64,000 bases of DNA, taken from contig CATXOC010000003.1 of the NCBI GenBank assembly GCA_958399925.1, positions 75,546 to 139,545 on the forward strand. The letters run 5' to 3'. This document shows positions 46,125-56,507 of this stretch, piece by piece. Each line of letters starts with the position of its first letter. Positions within the stretch are counted from its first letter, which is position 1. Made by a program: the position numbers and the translations under genes. The notes under the pieces were generated by a model. That model made no database searches. It saw nothing but the letters and a program-made list of their open reading frames with translations, and was not told the origin of the DNA. The stretch is from an uncultured Candidatus Saccharibacteria bacterium. GTDB lineage: Bacteria; Patescibacteriota; Saccharimonadia; Saccharimonadales; Saccharimonadaceae.

Positions 46125-47066
46125 CTATTTAACTTTATTCCAAGCGTCGGCTAGTATGCTAGCACTATTGCGTAATTTACCAGTCTCTTCTTCACTGATG
46201 TTTGGTGCAATCACCTTCTCAACACCATCACATCCAATTACTGCAGGCAGTGATAGATAGACCCCACTAACACCATACTCGCCGTTCAAACGCACTGATA
46301 GTGGCAGAATCGACTTTTCGTCACGCAGTAGCGCCTCGCAAATACGTGTTGTACTGGCGGCAATACCATAATAAGTCGCACCCTTGCGATTAATTACTTC
46401 GTAGGCTGCATTGCACACATCGTCTGCGATCGTCAAATAATCTTTATCTTGCATAACACCGCCGAATTTATCACTCGCCTCGTTAATGTTCATGCCAGCA
46501 ATATTAACCATACTCCAAGCTGCAAACTCACTATCGCCATGCTCGCCTAAAATGTAACCATGAATGTTTTTACTATCTACGCCAAACTTTTGTCCCAAGA
46601 TATGGCGGAAGCGCGCCGAATCTAGATTTGTGCCGCTGCCAATCACGTGCTTTGGATCAAAGCCAGATACTTCTTGCGCCACTCGTGTCATTACATCAAC
46701 AGGGTTAGATACGATCACCAATAAAGCGTTCGGTGATTGCGGAGCTACCTGTGACACCACATCACGCATGATAGCGGCGTTTCTAGAGATTAGATCCATG
46801 CGTGTTTCCCCTGGCTTCTGATTAGTACCAGCAGTAATCACTACAATATCCGAATTTTTAGTGTCTGCATAACCACCGGCATGGATTTCGGTAGTAGCTA
46901 AAAATGGCATACCATGTTCAATATCCATCGCCTCGCCTTCAGCACGTTTATTATTAACATCAACAAGCACGATTTCACTAGCTGTACCACGCATAGTCAT
47001 GCTATAGGCAATAGTGCTACCTACAAAACCGGCTCCTACAATCGAAATTTTAGTTGCTGTTTTCAT
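46125..47066 (-). CDS. ldh: L-lactate dehydrogenase
   Basis: Reduces pyruvate to lactate and regenerates NAD+. The 313-aa protein has the Rossmann motif VGAGFVGSTIAYSM, the substrate Arg region and the active-site GEHGDSE. It has a leader with AGAAAGGA and is divergent from eno, which has a nearly identical ribosome-site region. It points to fermentation as the energy source. Confidence 0.96.
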   Translation of the reverse strand: MKTATKISIVGAGFVGSTIAYSMTMRGTASEIVLVDVNNKRAEGEAMDIEHGMPFLATTEIHAGGYADTKNSDIVVITAGTNQKPGETRMDLISRNAAIMRDVVSQVAPQSPNALLVIVSNPVDVMTRVAQEVSGFDPKHVIGSGTNLDSARFRHILGQKFGVDSKNIHGYILGEHGDSEFAAWSMVNIAGMNINEASDKFGGVMQDKDYLTIADDVCNAAYEVINRKGATYYGIAASTTRICEALLRDEKSILPLSVRLNGEYGVSGVYLSLPAVIGCDGVEKVIAPNISEEETGKLRNSASILADAWNKVK

Positions 47067-47161
47067 TTTTTCCTTTCTGTTTTATCTATTATCTATATTT
47101 TACCACAACCATTAAAATGTGGTACAGTAAAAGTGTCAAAAATTAATACAGAAAGGATAAA

Positions 47162-48442
47162 ATGTCAAAAATTCAATTTGTCAAAGCACGTTGGATTCTA
47201 GATTCACGCGGCAATCCGACGGTTGAAGCCGACGCCACTCTAGAAGACGGTTCGTTTGGCCGTGCCGCTGTACCAAGTGGCGCTTCCACCGGTGCAGCAG
47301 AAGCCCTAGAACTACGCGACGGCGGCGACCAGTTTATGGGTAAGGGTGTTAGCAAGGCTGTTGTCAATATCAACGACAAGATCGCTCCAGCCGTTATCGG
47401 CCATGAAGCCAGCGACCAAGCTGCTATTGACCAGATCATGCTGGACCTCGACGGCACCGATAATAAGTCCAACCTTGGCGCAAACGCTATCTTGGCTGTA
47501 TCATTAGCCACAGCGAAGGCATCTGCCGCTGCAGCCGGACTGCCACTGTATCGCTATATTGCAAATCTAACCGATACTAAAGATATCTCATTACCACTAC
47601 CGATGATGAATGTCATGAACGGTGGTGCCCACGCAAACTGGTCAACCGACATTCAGGAATTTATGATTATCCCAGTTGGTGCGCCGACCTTCCAAGAAGG
47701 CATTCGTGAAGCAACCGAGGTATTCCACGTATTAGCTAAGGTACTAAAAGAGAAAGGCTACCCAACTACCGTTGGCGACGAGGGTGGTTATGCGCCGAAC
47801 GTTCGTGAAGGCAATGCTGAGCCACTGCATCTGATCGAAACAGCTGTTACTCGTGCTGGCTACAAACTAGGCGAAGACTTTATGCTAGGTCTAGATATAG
47901 CATCCAGTGAATTTTATCATGACGGTATCTATGATCTAAAGGTTGAAGGCAAGCAGTTAGATTCCGTCGGTATGATCGAGTTTACAAAGAACTTGATTGC
48001 CAATAATCCACTAGCTACCGTCGAAGATGCCCTAGCCGAGGAAGATTGGGCAAATTGGACTAAGCTAGAGGCTGAAGTCGGTGAACACACCCAGCTTGTT
48101 GGCGACGATCTATTAGTTACCAATGTAAAGCGTCTACAGAAGGCCATCGACGAAAAAGCTGCTAATTCAATCTTAATCAAGCCAAATCAAATCGGCTCTC
48201 TGACCGAAACGATCAACGCCGTCAAGTTAGCCAAAGCAAATGGCTTTACTACTGTTATGAGCCACCGCTCAGGCGAGACCGAAGACACAACGATCGCTCA
48301 CTTAGCCGTAGGCTTGAACTGTGAACAGATTAAGACTGGTTCATTATCTCGCACCGATCGCGTCGCAAAGTACAACGAACTAATGCGCATCGCCGAGATG
48401 GAGCCATCTATTCGCTTTGCCAAACCGTTGCCTAGGAAATAA
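47162..48442 (+). CDS. eno: Enolase
   Basis: Converts 2-phosphoglycerate to phosphoenolpyruvate. The 426-aa length is normal, with the signatures [15 protein letters not shown], the Mg ligands in GLDIASSEF and [25 protein letters not shown] and SHRSGETED. The ribosome site AGAAAGGATAAA precedes the ATG. A strong terminator follows. Confidence 0.98.
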   Translation: MSKIQFVKARWILDSRGNPTVEADATLEDGSFGRAAVPSGASTGAAEALELRDGGDQFMGKGVSKAVVNINDKIAPAVIGHEASDQAAIDQIMLDLDGTDNKSNLGANAILAVSLATAKASAAAAGLPLYRYIANLTDTKDISLPLPMMNVMNGGAHANWSTDIQEFMIIPVGAPTFQEGIREATEVFHVLAKVLKEKGYPTTVGDEGGYAPNVREGNAEPLHLIETAVTRAGYKLGEDFMLGLDIASSEFYHDGIYDLKVEGKQLDSVGMIEFTKNLIANNPLATVEDALAEEDWANWTKLEAEVGEHTQLVGDDLLVTNVKRLQKAIDEKAANSILIKPNQIGSLTETINAVKLAKANGFTTVMSHRSGETEDTTIAHLAVGLNCEQIKTGSLSRTDRVAKYNELMRIAEMEPSIRFAKPLPRK

Positions 48443-48458
48443 GTGAATACAACTATTT

Positions 48459-48484
48459 ACCCCGCCTTTACAGGCGGGGTTTTC
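48459..48484 (+). terminator. Rho-independent terminator of eno
   Basis: 8-bp GC-rich stem ACCCCGCC / GGCGGGGT with a 6-nt loop, followed by TTTT; 17 bp after the eno stop. Confidence 0.9.
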
Positions 48485-48485
48485 G

Positions 48486-49145
48486 TTACTTTTTGCCGAA
48501 TATTTTTTTAAACCAACTCTTGATGGCAGTGCGAGTTGCAGGATTTCGGAGTGTTGTAATGATGATAGGCAAAAATGAGACAAATAATATCAAGGCGATT
48601 GCCGGCAATAACACAGTGTCGATGCCTAGCCCCATACTTTCAAACCAACTACCCAGATAGTAGCCAGCCAGCGTAACTCCGAATGTCCAACCAGCTGCAC
48701 CAATAATATTAAAAGAAATAAAATGATGATAGGTCATCTTAGAAATACCCGCTACAATCGGCGCAAAAGTACGCACTATTGGTACGAAGCGCGCCAAAAC
48801 AATCGCCATTCGTCCATGTTCCTCGTAAAACTTCTCCGCGCGGTGCAAATACTCCTTTTTAAATATTTTGCCATCAGGACGTTTATATAACTTGCGACCA
48901 TAATGTTTGCCAAACTCATATCCCACAGTATCACCCAATACTGCCGCAACGAATAAAATTAAACATAGCCACCACACGTTAAAATGGAATATATGTTGAC
49001 TAACTAAAAAACCTGCTGTAAATATTAGGCTATCACCTGGCAAGAAGAAACCAATTAGTAGTCCACTTTCAGCAAAAATAATTGCCGCAACCGCCAAAAT
49101 ACCACCACCAACAATAATATCTGTAATCTCAACACCTGGAATCAT
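48486..49145 (-). CDS. DedA-family membrane protein
   Basis: 219-aa polytopic protein with the DedA features FLPGDSLIFTAGFLV, the arginine pair region RFVPIVRTFAPIVAG and the preceding GDTVGYEFGKHYG. DedA proteins act in lipid (undecaprenyl-phosphate or phospholipid) flipping and membrane homeostasis. The leaderless ATG lies 7 nt after TGG-TATAAT. Confidence 0.93.
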   Translation of the reverse strand: MIPGVEITDIIVGGGILAVAAIIFAESGLLIGFFLPGDSLIFTAGFLVSQHIFHFNVWWLCLILFVAAVLGDTVGYEFGKHYGRKLYKRPDGKIFKKEYLHRAEKFYEEHGRMAIVLARFVPIVRTFAPIVAGISKMTYHHFISFNIIGAAGWTFGVTLAGYYLGSWFESMGLGIDTVLLPAIALILFVSFLPIIITTLRNPATRTAIKSWFKKIFGKK

Positions 49146-49152
49146 GGTAATG

Positions 49153-49161
49153 ATTATACCA
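49153..49161 (-). promoter_or_regulatory. dedA promoter (leaderless)
   Basis: TGG-TATAAT, ending 7 nt before ATG 49145. Confidence 0.65.
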
Positions 49162-49194
49162 TAGAGTATTCGTTAGATGGCAGCTCTAATAGAC

Positions 49195-52017
49195 TTACTT
49201 TGCTAGCATTTTTGCTAGATACTTAGCAGTAAAGCCCTTACCAGCAGCAACCTGTTCCGGCGTACCCGATGCGACAACGCGTCCACCGTCCAAACCACCT
49301 TCGGGTCCCATGTCAATAATATAATCAGCTGATTTGATTACGTCTAAATTATGCTCTATTACGACCATCGAGTTTCCGGCGTCAACCAGCTTTTGCATGA
49401 CATCCAGCAATCTTCGCACATCCGCCGAATGTAGACCAGTTGTTGGTTCATCCATGACATATAGAGTCTTACCAGTCGCTCGTCGCGATAGTTCAGTTGC
49501 TAACTTAATCCGCTGCGCTTCACCACCACTAAAAGTCGTCGCCGGCTGACCTAGTTTAATATAGCCCAGACCTACGTCCTGCAAAGTCTTCAGCTTACGA
49601 TAAATCGTCGGAATGGATTCAAAGAATTCTGCGGCTTCATCAATCGTCATCTCCAATATCTGTGAGATATTCTTGTCATGCCATTTAATCTCGAGCGCTT
49701 CCTTGTTATAACGCGCGCCATGACACTCTTCACATACCACATACACATCAGGCAGAAAGTGCATTTCAATTTTAATTGAGCCATCACCTTGGCAGTTTTC
49801 ACAACGACCGCCACGCACATTAAAGCTAAAGCGCCCTGCTTTATACCCACGTATATTTGCCTCTGGTGTCGCAGCAAATAGCTCACGGATTGGACCAAAC
49901 AGGCCAGTGTAAGTTGCCGGGTTAGAACGTGGTGTCCGACCAATCGGACTCTGATCAATCACAATTATTTTATCTAGATGTTCAATACCATCAATCCGAT
50001 CATGTGCACCTGCCACGGCTTGTGAATGATTCAGTCTAGCAGACAACTCTTTACTTAAAACGTCATTAACCAGCGTCGATTTACCCGATCCAGATACACC
50101 TGAAACCACTGTCAGAACACCTAGTGGAAACGTTACGTCAATATGTTTCAGATTATGTTCACGAGCACCACGCACGACCAATAGGCGCTTTGGATCTACC
50201 GGACGGCGATGCTTTGGCACGACAATTTTCTCATTACCATTTAAGAACTTGCCCGTTAACGATGCAGGGTTAGCCGCCACTTCAGCTGGCGTACCAGCCG
50301 CAACAATTTCACCGCCATTTACACCAGCGCCTGGACCTACATCAACTAAGTAATCTGCGGCTCGTATGGTATCTTCATCATGTTCCACTACAATTACCGT
50401 ATTACCAAGATCACGTAGATGCTTTAGCGTGGCAATTAGCCGATCATTATCACGCTGATGCAGTCCAATCGACGGCTCATCTAGTACATACAACACACCC
50501 TTTAGACCCGAACCGATTTGAGTTGCTAAACGGATTCGCTGCGCTTCACCACCCGATAGAGTATTAGCTGCCCGGCCTAACTCAAGATAGCCCAGACCAA
50601 CATCCTTCATAAAGCTCAGGCGCGCATTAATTTCCTTGAAAATTTGTCGGCCAATCGTTTTCTCTTGCTCGGTCCATGCAATCTTATTGAATACATCAAT
50701 ACAATCGTCAATGCTTAGACTGCAGATATCAACAATCGACAAATCGTGAACGGTGATCGCCATCACCACTGGCTTTAGACGTGCGCCATGGCAAGTCATA
50801 CACTCACGCTCTCGCATAAAGCGCTCAATATCTCGACGAATAAAATCACTATCTGTTTCCGCCCAACGACGCTCTAGATTAGGAATTACACCTTCATATT
50901 TAGTACGGAAAGGTTTACCGTTATTCAGCAACACCTCGTAAACCTCGTCGCCCGTGCCATACATAATTAGCTGTTTAACTTCAGATGACAAATTTTTGAC
51001 CTCTGTGCGCAGACTAAAATTATGACGCTCAGCTACAGCCGCCAGTTTACGCATCCACCAAGCCTCTACGTTAATGCGATTAAACGGCCGTATTGCACCC
51101 TCCATTATGGTTAAGCTTGGATTCAGCACTAGGTCTGGATCAACCTCCATGCGACTACCCAAGCCCATACAAGTAGGACAAGCACCAAATGGCGCATTAA
51201 ACGAAAACAGGCGCGGCTCTAGCGGCGGAATAACTTCGTCAGGGTGGTCAGTGCAAGCGTAGTGTTCAGAGTAAGATAACACCTGTTTAGTATCTGCATC
51301 GACAATCTCAATCAAGCCGTCGCCAATTAACAAGCCCTGCTCCACTGACTGCGAAACACGCGACACCTCATCATCAGTTATCACCAAACGATCAATCACT
51401 AAGTCTACATCGTGCTTTAATTTCTTGTCCAGTTCCGGCCATTCATCCAAGGCATATACAACACCATCAACCCGTGCACGCGCATAGCCACGCTGCATGT
51501 ATTTTTCTGAAACGTAAGCAAACTCGCCCTTCTTCTGGCGTGCCAGCGGCGCATCAATATACACTCGTCGGCCAGTTAGCTTCATTACTTCATCAATAAT
51601 AGATTGCGCCGTGCGCTTTCGCACTGGCTTGCCGCAAATTGGGCAGTGCGGTACACCTAGACGCGCGAATAGCAGACGTAAGTAGTCATAAATCTCAGTA
51701 ACCGTTGCTACCGTAGAACGTGGATTGCGGCTAGTCGACTTCTGGTCGATCGAGATAGCTGGGCTAAGACCATCAATTCGATCGACATCCGGCTTCTCCA
51801 TCTGACCTAAGAACTGACGCGCATACGACGATAGCGACTCGACATAGCGACGCTGACCTTCAGCATAAATAGTATCGAAAGCCAACGACGATTTACCCGA
51901 ACCAGATAATCCCGTGATCACTACTAGCTTATCACGCGGAATCGTTACATTAACGTTTTTTAAATTATGCACACGGGCGCCAACCACCCTAATCGAGTTC
52001 TCATTCACTTTGCGCAT
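49195..52017 (-). CDS. uvrA: Excinuclease ABC subunit A
   Basis: DNA-damage recognition ATPase of nucleotide excision repair. The 940-aa full-length protein has two ABC modules with Walker [11 protein letters not shown] and [10 protein letters not shown], signatures [10 protein letters not shown] and [10 protein letters not shown], and zinc-finger cysteine pairs ([27 protein letters not shown]). The ATG lies 8 nt after TAAAAT. Confidence 0.98.
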   Translation of the reverse strand: MRKVNENSIRVVGARVHNLKNVNVTIPRDKLVVITGLSGSGKSSLAFDTIYAEGQRRYVESLSSYARQFLGQMEKPDVDRIDGLSPAISIDQKSTSRNPRSTVATVTEIYDYLRLLFARLGVPHCPICGKPVRKRTAQSIIDEVMKLTGRRVYIDAPLARQKKGEFAYVSEKYMQRGYARARVDGVVYALDEWPELDKKLKHDVDLVIDRLVITDDEVSRVSQSVEQGLLIGDGLIEIVDADTKQVLSYSEHYACTDHPDEVIPPLEPRLFSFNAPFGACPTCMGLGSRMEVDPDLVLNPSLTIMEGAIRPFNRINVEAWWMRKLAAVAERHNFSLRTEVKNLSSEVKQLIMYGTGDEVYEVLLNNGKPFRTKYEGVIPNLERRWAETDSDFIRRDIERFMRERECMTCHGARLKPVVMAITVHDLSIVDICSLSIDDCIDVFNKIAWTEQEKTIGRQIFKEINARLSFMKDVGLGYLELGRAANTLSGGEAQRIRLATQIGSGLKGVLYVLDEPSIGLHQRDNDRLIATLKHLRDLGNTVIVVEHDEDTIRAADYLVDVGPGAGVNGGEIVAAGTPAEVAANPASLTGKFLNGNEKIVVPKHRRPVDPKRLLVVRGAREHNLKHIDVTFPLGVLTVVSGVSGSGKSTLVNDVLSKELSARLNHSQAVAGAHDRIDGIEHLDKIIVIDQSPIGRTPRSNPATYTGLFGPIRELFAATPEANIRGYKAGRFSFNVRGGRCENCQGDGSIKIEMHFLPDVYVVCEECHGARYNKEALEIKWHDKNISQILEMTIDEAAEFFESIPTIYRKLKTLQDVGLGYIKLGQPATTFSGGEAQRIKLATELSRRATGKTLYVMDEPTTGLHSADVRRLLDVMQKLVDAGNSMVVIEHNLDVIKSADYIIDMGPEGGLDGGRVVASGTPEQVAAGKGFTAKYLAKMLAK

Positions 52018-52025
52018 TCTACATC

Positions 52026-52031
52026 ATTTTA
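52026..52031 (-). promoter_or_regulatory. uvrA -10 promoter (leaderless)
   Basis: TAAAAT, ending 8 nt before ATG 52017; no TG extension. Confidence 0.45.
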
Positions 52032-52056
52032 GCGTTTGTGTCAATAATACGGCCGG

Positions 52057-53487
52057 CTATTCATTGTATGGCATAATCGATTCAGCCCAGAGCTGAAGTT
52101 CTTGCAAGATATAGTCATCAGCACCAGCCGCAGCAGCCTTCTGTAGTTCCTCCATGTATTTCGGAAGCTCACGTTGCAACTTATCTGACCGATATTTCTC
52201 CCAGCGCTTTTGCTCATCCTCGCTCAAGCTCTTTGGATACATGCGCGCTTTGTATCGTAGTAGCAACTCCGGCAGTCTGTCGTCGTTAAACTCTGGGTGG
52301 AAATCAGCCAACTGACGTGCGTCAGTCATAGCTGCAATCGCACGACATTTTGGACGATCAGCCTCGGGCGTAAAACTGTCGTATAACTGACCTTCAACGT
52401 CTTTATCACCTAGCCATTCTGGACGAGCATTGTATGTGTTGATTAAACACACAAGAAAATCCTTGTTTTGCTGCAATAACTTTAGATTAGTTTGCGCTTC
52501 AGCTTTAGTTAGGTGGATGCGCTCTTCACTACCGTCATCCAAGGTCCCCACGGGCGCTACAGCTGGACATTTATTTAGACTAATCTCTTTAATTGGCAAA
52601 GCTCTAAAACCATCAGTATGGCGCTGTTCGTAGTTTGCCGTTAGGTTAGCCATTATCGTTTGTTCGCTCCAACCCACAAAGTCGGTTGGCGCATAGCGCA
52701 AATCCCAGACCAACAGATTGTTGGAATTCTTAAGTCGTGTGATTGGCACTGCAATCGTAGTCTTAGCATTTTCTGAAGTATAGCGACCACTAGTATAGAC
52801 AAACGGCCGCCCTAAACGCACTACTTCGGCAACCTTTTCCTTGCTGCGATGCTTGTATAAATAGTTCCACATACGTGGTTGTTTGTCGCGCAATAACCGT
52901 GCCAAATTAATTAACGCCCGCACGTCAGCTAGAGCGTCATGTGCCTGTTTGTTCTCAAAGCCATTAGATTTAGCCATATCCACCAGATTAACCGTCGGTC
53001 GTTCGACCCATTCGCCGGTTTTACCGTCCTTTGCACGCTTTGTCGGCCAATTAACACCGTCAGGACGCAACGCTCGCACCATTCTAGTCACATCTAGCAA
53101 GTCCCAACGCGAGCGTCCTTCTGCCCACGCCCATTCATAAGGATCGCGAAAATTATGCCACAGAGTATAACGTAGGAATTCGTCATCAAACCGCACACTG
53201 TTATAGCCCAAAATTACCGTGTCAGGAGTAGCCACCTTGTCCAAAAAATAAGCACAAAACTCCGTTTCGTTTATGCCATCAGCCAAGGTCTTCTGCGGCG
53301 TTATATGAGTAGTTAAAATTGCACCAGGCGACGGTAGAGTATCGTCGGTTAGCTTAATTAAGATATTTTCCTCTTGGTCAAGCTCATTTAAGTCCTTGTC
53401 TGTTCGAATACCTGCAAATTGCATAATACGGTCGTGCTTAGCGCTAAAGCCGGTAGTTTCAAGGTCGTAAAAGAAGAATGTTCGCAT
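52057..53487 (-). CDS. sbcB: Exonuclease I (SbcB-like, DEDDh)
   Basis: 3'-5' exonuclease on single-stranded DNA. The 476-aa protein matches E. coli ExoI in length and architecture. The DEDDh exonuclease domain (1 to about 200) shows [24 protein letters not shown] and HDALADVRA. The ExoI-specific SH3-like and helical C-terminal regions follow. The ATG is 6 nt after TGA-TAAAAT. Confidence 0.93.
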   Translation of the reverse strand: MRTFFFYDLETTGFSAKHDRIMQFAGIRTDKDLNELDQEENILIKLTDDTLPSPGAILTTHITPQKTLADGINETEFCAYFLDKVATPDTVILGYNSVRFDDEFLRYTLWHNFRDPYEWAWAEGRSRWDLLDVTRMVRALRPDGVNWPTKRAKDGKTGEWVERPTVNLVDMAKSNGFENKQAHDALADVRALINLARLLRDKQPRMWNYLYKHRSKEKVAEVVRLGRPFVYTSGRYTSENAKTTIAVPITRLKNSNNLLVWDLRYAPTDFVGWSEQTIMANLTANYEQRHTDGFRALPIKEISLNKCPAVAPVGTLDDGSEERIHLTKAEAQTNLKLLQQNKDFLVCLINTYNARPEWLGDKDVEGQLYDSFTPEADRPKCRAIAAMTDARQLADFHPEFNDDRLPELLLRYKARMYPKSLSEDEQKRWEKYRSDKLQRELPKYMEELQKAAAAGADDYILQELQLWAESIMPYNE

Positions 53488-53493
53488 AATTCT

Positions 53494-53502
53494 ATTTTAT
53501 CA
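53494..53502 (-). promoter_or_regulatory. sbcB promoter (leaderless)
   Basis: TGA-TAAAAT, ending 6 nt before ATG 53487. Confidence 0.6.
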
Positions 53503-53556
53503 CCTCTTCTACCTAGAGGCTTGCGATTTGTAATTTTATACTATTTACAGGTCAAA

Positions 53557-54750
53557 TTAGTGAATAAATTTATAACCCGATAGATTGCTGATAGTGCGAG
53601 TAGAACGCACACCCCAACCCTTATAATTCATTTCTGACACAAAGATTGAACCATCAGAATTTACGCGCTCCACAATACCCACGTGACCATAGTACCCAGC
53701 ATCAGTCTGAAAAACAGCGCCGACAGATGGAGTACGGTTAACGATTAGGCCAGCCGCAGCCGCAGATGTATCCCAAGTATTGGCATTACCCCAACGATTG
53801 GCAATTGGTAGCCCTAATTGAACACGCCGATTAAATGCATACCAAGTACAGTAGCCGTAAGCATAGCGATTGTCACCTGCAGTCGGTACACCTATATTAC
53901 CCCGACGAATTGATATCGGCTTGGTTGATATGCTATTGCTATTCGAATTAACTTTCGGATCCACGTAACCAGGACGCTCGTTTTCCGGCAAAACGCCATC
54001 CGGCAACAGCAAGCGCATACCCGTTGATACACTCGCTAATGGCAAGTTGTTTATTGATATTATATCGTCGACACTTGCATGATACTTATTGGCTATTGTA
54101 TCTAGACTATCACCATCTTTGACCGTGTACACAACACCGTTAGTAGCAGGAATGGTAATATCAGAATCTGGATTAATTGCGTCTGACGTCAGATTATTAG
54201 CAAACCGCAATGTATCAGTAGAAATACCGTATTTATCTGCTACTGTTTGGACAGTATCGCCCGGCTGAGCTTTGTAAGTGTCTATTGCTTTAGTGGTAGC
54301 CGTAGGCTCAGTAATCTGACTCTTTGTGGCACTAGTTGTATCAGACTGAGCTAGTTCTGCTGTAATATTGGCAGACTCCGCATTTGACGACACACTGTTA
54401 GCTGAAGATAAGCCCGCTACCGACGCGACAGACGTAGCCAGATTAGCCGACCTCACATCAGCAACCGTAGTTGTGCTAGCCGTAGAGACTTTCGTTGATG
54501 GTTGCGCGCCAACCACACTCACAACATTCGAGTTCTGCCCCTGCATACTATTAATACCAATAGTGGCAGTAGCACTAAGCGGACCACTCAACATTTGGCT
54601 ACTAGATTTATAACTAGTGCCAACAAGTGTCATAGCTACGACAAATACACTAACATACGTTGCAGTACGAAACATACGTCCATGCTTGCCGCTATACAAT
54701 TGCTTAATTTTCTCGCTGAAACGATTAAGTAAATTACAGTTATCTCTCAT
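53557..54750 (-). CDS. LysM-CHAP cell-wall hydrolase
   Basis: 397-aa envelope protein. An N-terminal membrane/signal helix (about 28-46) is followed by a long Ser/Thr/Ala-rich exported linker (50-155), two LysM peptidoglycan-binding repeats (about 159-201 and 206-250) and a C-terminal CHAP amidase/endopeptidase domain (about 293-397) with Cys301 in YGYCTWYAF and His in YGHVGIVE. Probably a peptidoglycan hydrolase for division or host interaction. A TATACT box lies 25 nt upstream, leaving a short leader without a Shine-Dalgarno. Confidence 0.93.
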   Translation of the reverse strand: MRDNCNLLNRFSEKIKQLYSGKHGRMFRTATYVSVFVVAMTLVGTSYKSSSQMLSGPLSATATIGINSMQGQNSNVVSVVGAQPSTKVSTASTTTVADVRSANLATSVASVAGLSSANSVSSNAESANITAELAQSDTTSATKSQITEPTATTKAIDTYKAQPGDTVQTVADKYGISTDTLRFANNLTSDAINPDSDITIPATNGVVYTVKDGDSLDTIANKYHASVDDIISINNLPLASVSTGMRLLLPDGVLPENERPGYVDPKVNSNSNSISTKPISIRRGNIGVPTAGDNRYAYGYCTWYAFNRRVQLGLPIANRWGNANTWDTSAAAAGLIVNRTPSVGAVFQTDAGYYGHVGIVERVNSDGSIFVSEMNYKGWGVRSTRTISNLSGYKFIH

Positions 54751-54812
54751 AACGTGATTTATTAAATCTTAGTCTAGTATAGCGCTCAATATTGCTTAAG
54801 TCAAGGTAATTA

Positions 54813-56069
54813 CTACTTACATAGCTTGGTACAATGCGCCGCAACAGCTTGATTATGCTGATCTAGCGTATCGGAAAAATAGGTTTTACCGTCATCGCCC
54901 GACACGAAATACATTGCTGTACCAATCTCAGGATCAGCCACCGCCTTCAGTGCACTCAGTGATGGATTGTCTATCGGTCCCGGCGGCAACCCCTTATATA
55001 TTCGCGTGTTATATATAGAATTACACTTCGATGTATTAGTATCGCAAAGCCCTTGCGCATAAGCATACATAAATGTTGTATCAGAACCTAGCGGCATACC
55101 TGCATTCAGTCGGCGATAAAATACACCTGCAACCTTACGCTGATCATCGTAGCTCGTAACTTCTTTGGTTACTATCGACGCCAAGGTAATGCCTTTATGC
55201 AAGTTCAAGCCATTTTCCTTAAATTTAGTCTGAAAATCATTGCTTAGCACTTCAGCGTTCATTTTGTCCAGCGCCTTTTGAATAAGTATACTTAGGTCAT
55301 CGCCTGCGTAGACTCGGTAAGTATCTGGATATAAATACCCTTCTAGCGTAGCGCCAGATGGCCTATCAGCTAAAACTGGGCTATCGTACTGCTTGTTAAA
55401 CGCCTCATCAATCTCGTCATCAGTGTAATCGTATTTCTTAAAATTCTCGCGCAGCTCTTTTAGCGTCAGTCCAGGCGGAATCGTTATATCAACTTCATCA
55501 GTCTCTGCGGTTGCTAAGTTCTTGACAACTTTACCCAGATCAAAACTCGGACTCAACATATGTGTACCAGCCTGAATTATGCCACCATGGAATTTCATGT
55601 AGACATTAAATGCCAATGTATTACGTATAAAACCACTGCGCTTCAACGCATTAGCTACCGCTGCGGTAGATGCACCCTTGTCAACATCGAACTGTCTAGT
55701 TTTCGTATCCTTTGGGTCAACAGGACTAATGGAAGAGCTCCACCACATATAAACGCATCCACTTGCCACTAGGACCAGAGCTGCTAGCGTTAGCGTTGCA
55801 CGTACTAGCGGGTGTCGATTCTTCGCCACCTTGCGGCGCTTCTTCTCGAACTTGCGTAGCTCACGCTTACTCATGCTAGCCATGCGATCCGCGTCAATCA
55901 ATGCTTTAAAATCCATTTCAATGAAATCGTTAGCTATTTCAATAGATGGACGACGCTTAGCACGGTTAGAATTGCGTCGCTCCCTGCGAACAACACTAGC
56001 ATTGCTACTCGTACCCAATGCCCTCTCGCGCAAATTAATATCATCATGCGTATACCGAGGTCTATCCAT
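54813..56069 (-). CDS. mltG: Endolytic murein transglycosylase MltG
   Basis: Membrane enzyme that cuts growing glycan strands. The 418-aa protein has an unusually long basic cytoplasmic N-terminus (1-88), one helix (about 89-110) and the YceG domain with ITIPPGLTLKELREN, LASIVTKEV and the GMPLGSDTTFMYA / LPPGPIDNPSLSAL signatures. The start ATG 56069 has GGAGG 6 nt upstream and overlaps ruvX by 8 nt. A longer frame to 56150 lies in ruvX. Confidence 0.93.
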   Translation of the reverse strand: MDRPRYTHDDINLRERALGTSSNASVVRRERRNSNRAKRRPSIEIANDFIEMDFKALIDADRMASMSKRELRKFEKKRRKVAKNRHPLVRATLTLAALVLVASGCVYMWWSSSISPVDPKDTKTRQFDVDKGASTAAVANALKRSGFIRNTLAFNVYMKFHGGIIQAGTHMLSPSFDLGKVVKNLATAETDEVDITIPPGLTLKELRENFKKYDYTDDEIDEAFNKQYDSPVLADRPSGATLEGYLYPDTYRVYAGDDLSILIQKALDKMNAEVLSNDFQTKFKENGLNLHKGITLASIVTKEVTSYDDQRKVAGVFYRRLNAGMPLGSDTTFMYAYAQGLCDTNTSKCNSIYNTRIYKGLPPGPIDNPSLSALKAVADPEIGTAMYFVSGDDGKTYFSDTLDQHNQAVAAHCTKLCK

Positions 56070-56493
56070 GACACGCCTCCAAATAGTCCTGTAAAATAAT
56101 TGTCGCCGCTCGACTGTCTGCTGTACCATCACGCAATGAGACTGGGTCAAAATGACGCTCCTTCTGCATTGCCGACTCAGCCACTACAGACGTTAAACTT
56201 TCATCCTGCATTATCACATCAGCCTTAACACCCACATCAGACAGTCGCAGATATAACTCGTGTGCAAAAACACGACACTTTGCACTCTGCGACGTTTCTT
56301 CGCCCATGTTATCTCGAGGTAAACCTACCACAACCAAATCCGCCGATTCGTCCTTTATTGACTTTAATAGTTGCGGCCAAAAATCACCGTCAGCCACTAC
56401 AGGATTCAGCGGTGTTGCCAATCGCACCATAGTATCACCACGACTCAAGCCGATATGCTTAGCACCAAAATCTACGCCCACTACTTTATGCAT
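56062..56493 (-). CDS. ruvX: RuvX/YqgF-family RNase H-fold nuclease
   Basis: 143-aa putative Holliday-junction resolvase / pre-16S rRNA nuclease with GVDFGAKHIGLSRGD, the GLPRDNMGEETSQS motif and DESLTS. It has a GGAG ribosome site 14 bp after the previous gene, and its end overlaps mltG, a common pairing in Patescibacteria and Gram-positive bacteria. Confidence 0.92.
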   Translation of the reverse strand: MHKVVGVDFGAKHIGLSRGDTMVRLATPLNPVVADGDFWPQLLKSIKDESADLVVVGLPRDNMGEETSQSAKCRVFAHELYLRLSDVGVKADVIMQDESLTSVVAESAMQKERHFDPVSLRDGTADSRAATIILQDYLEACHG

Positions 56494-56507
56494 GTTTAGT
56501 CGCTCCG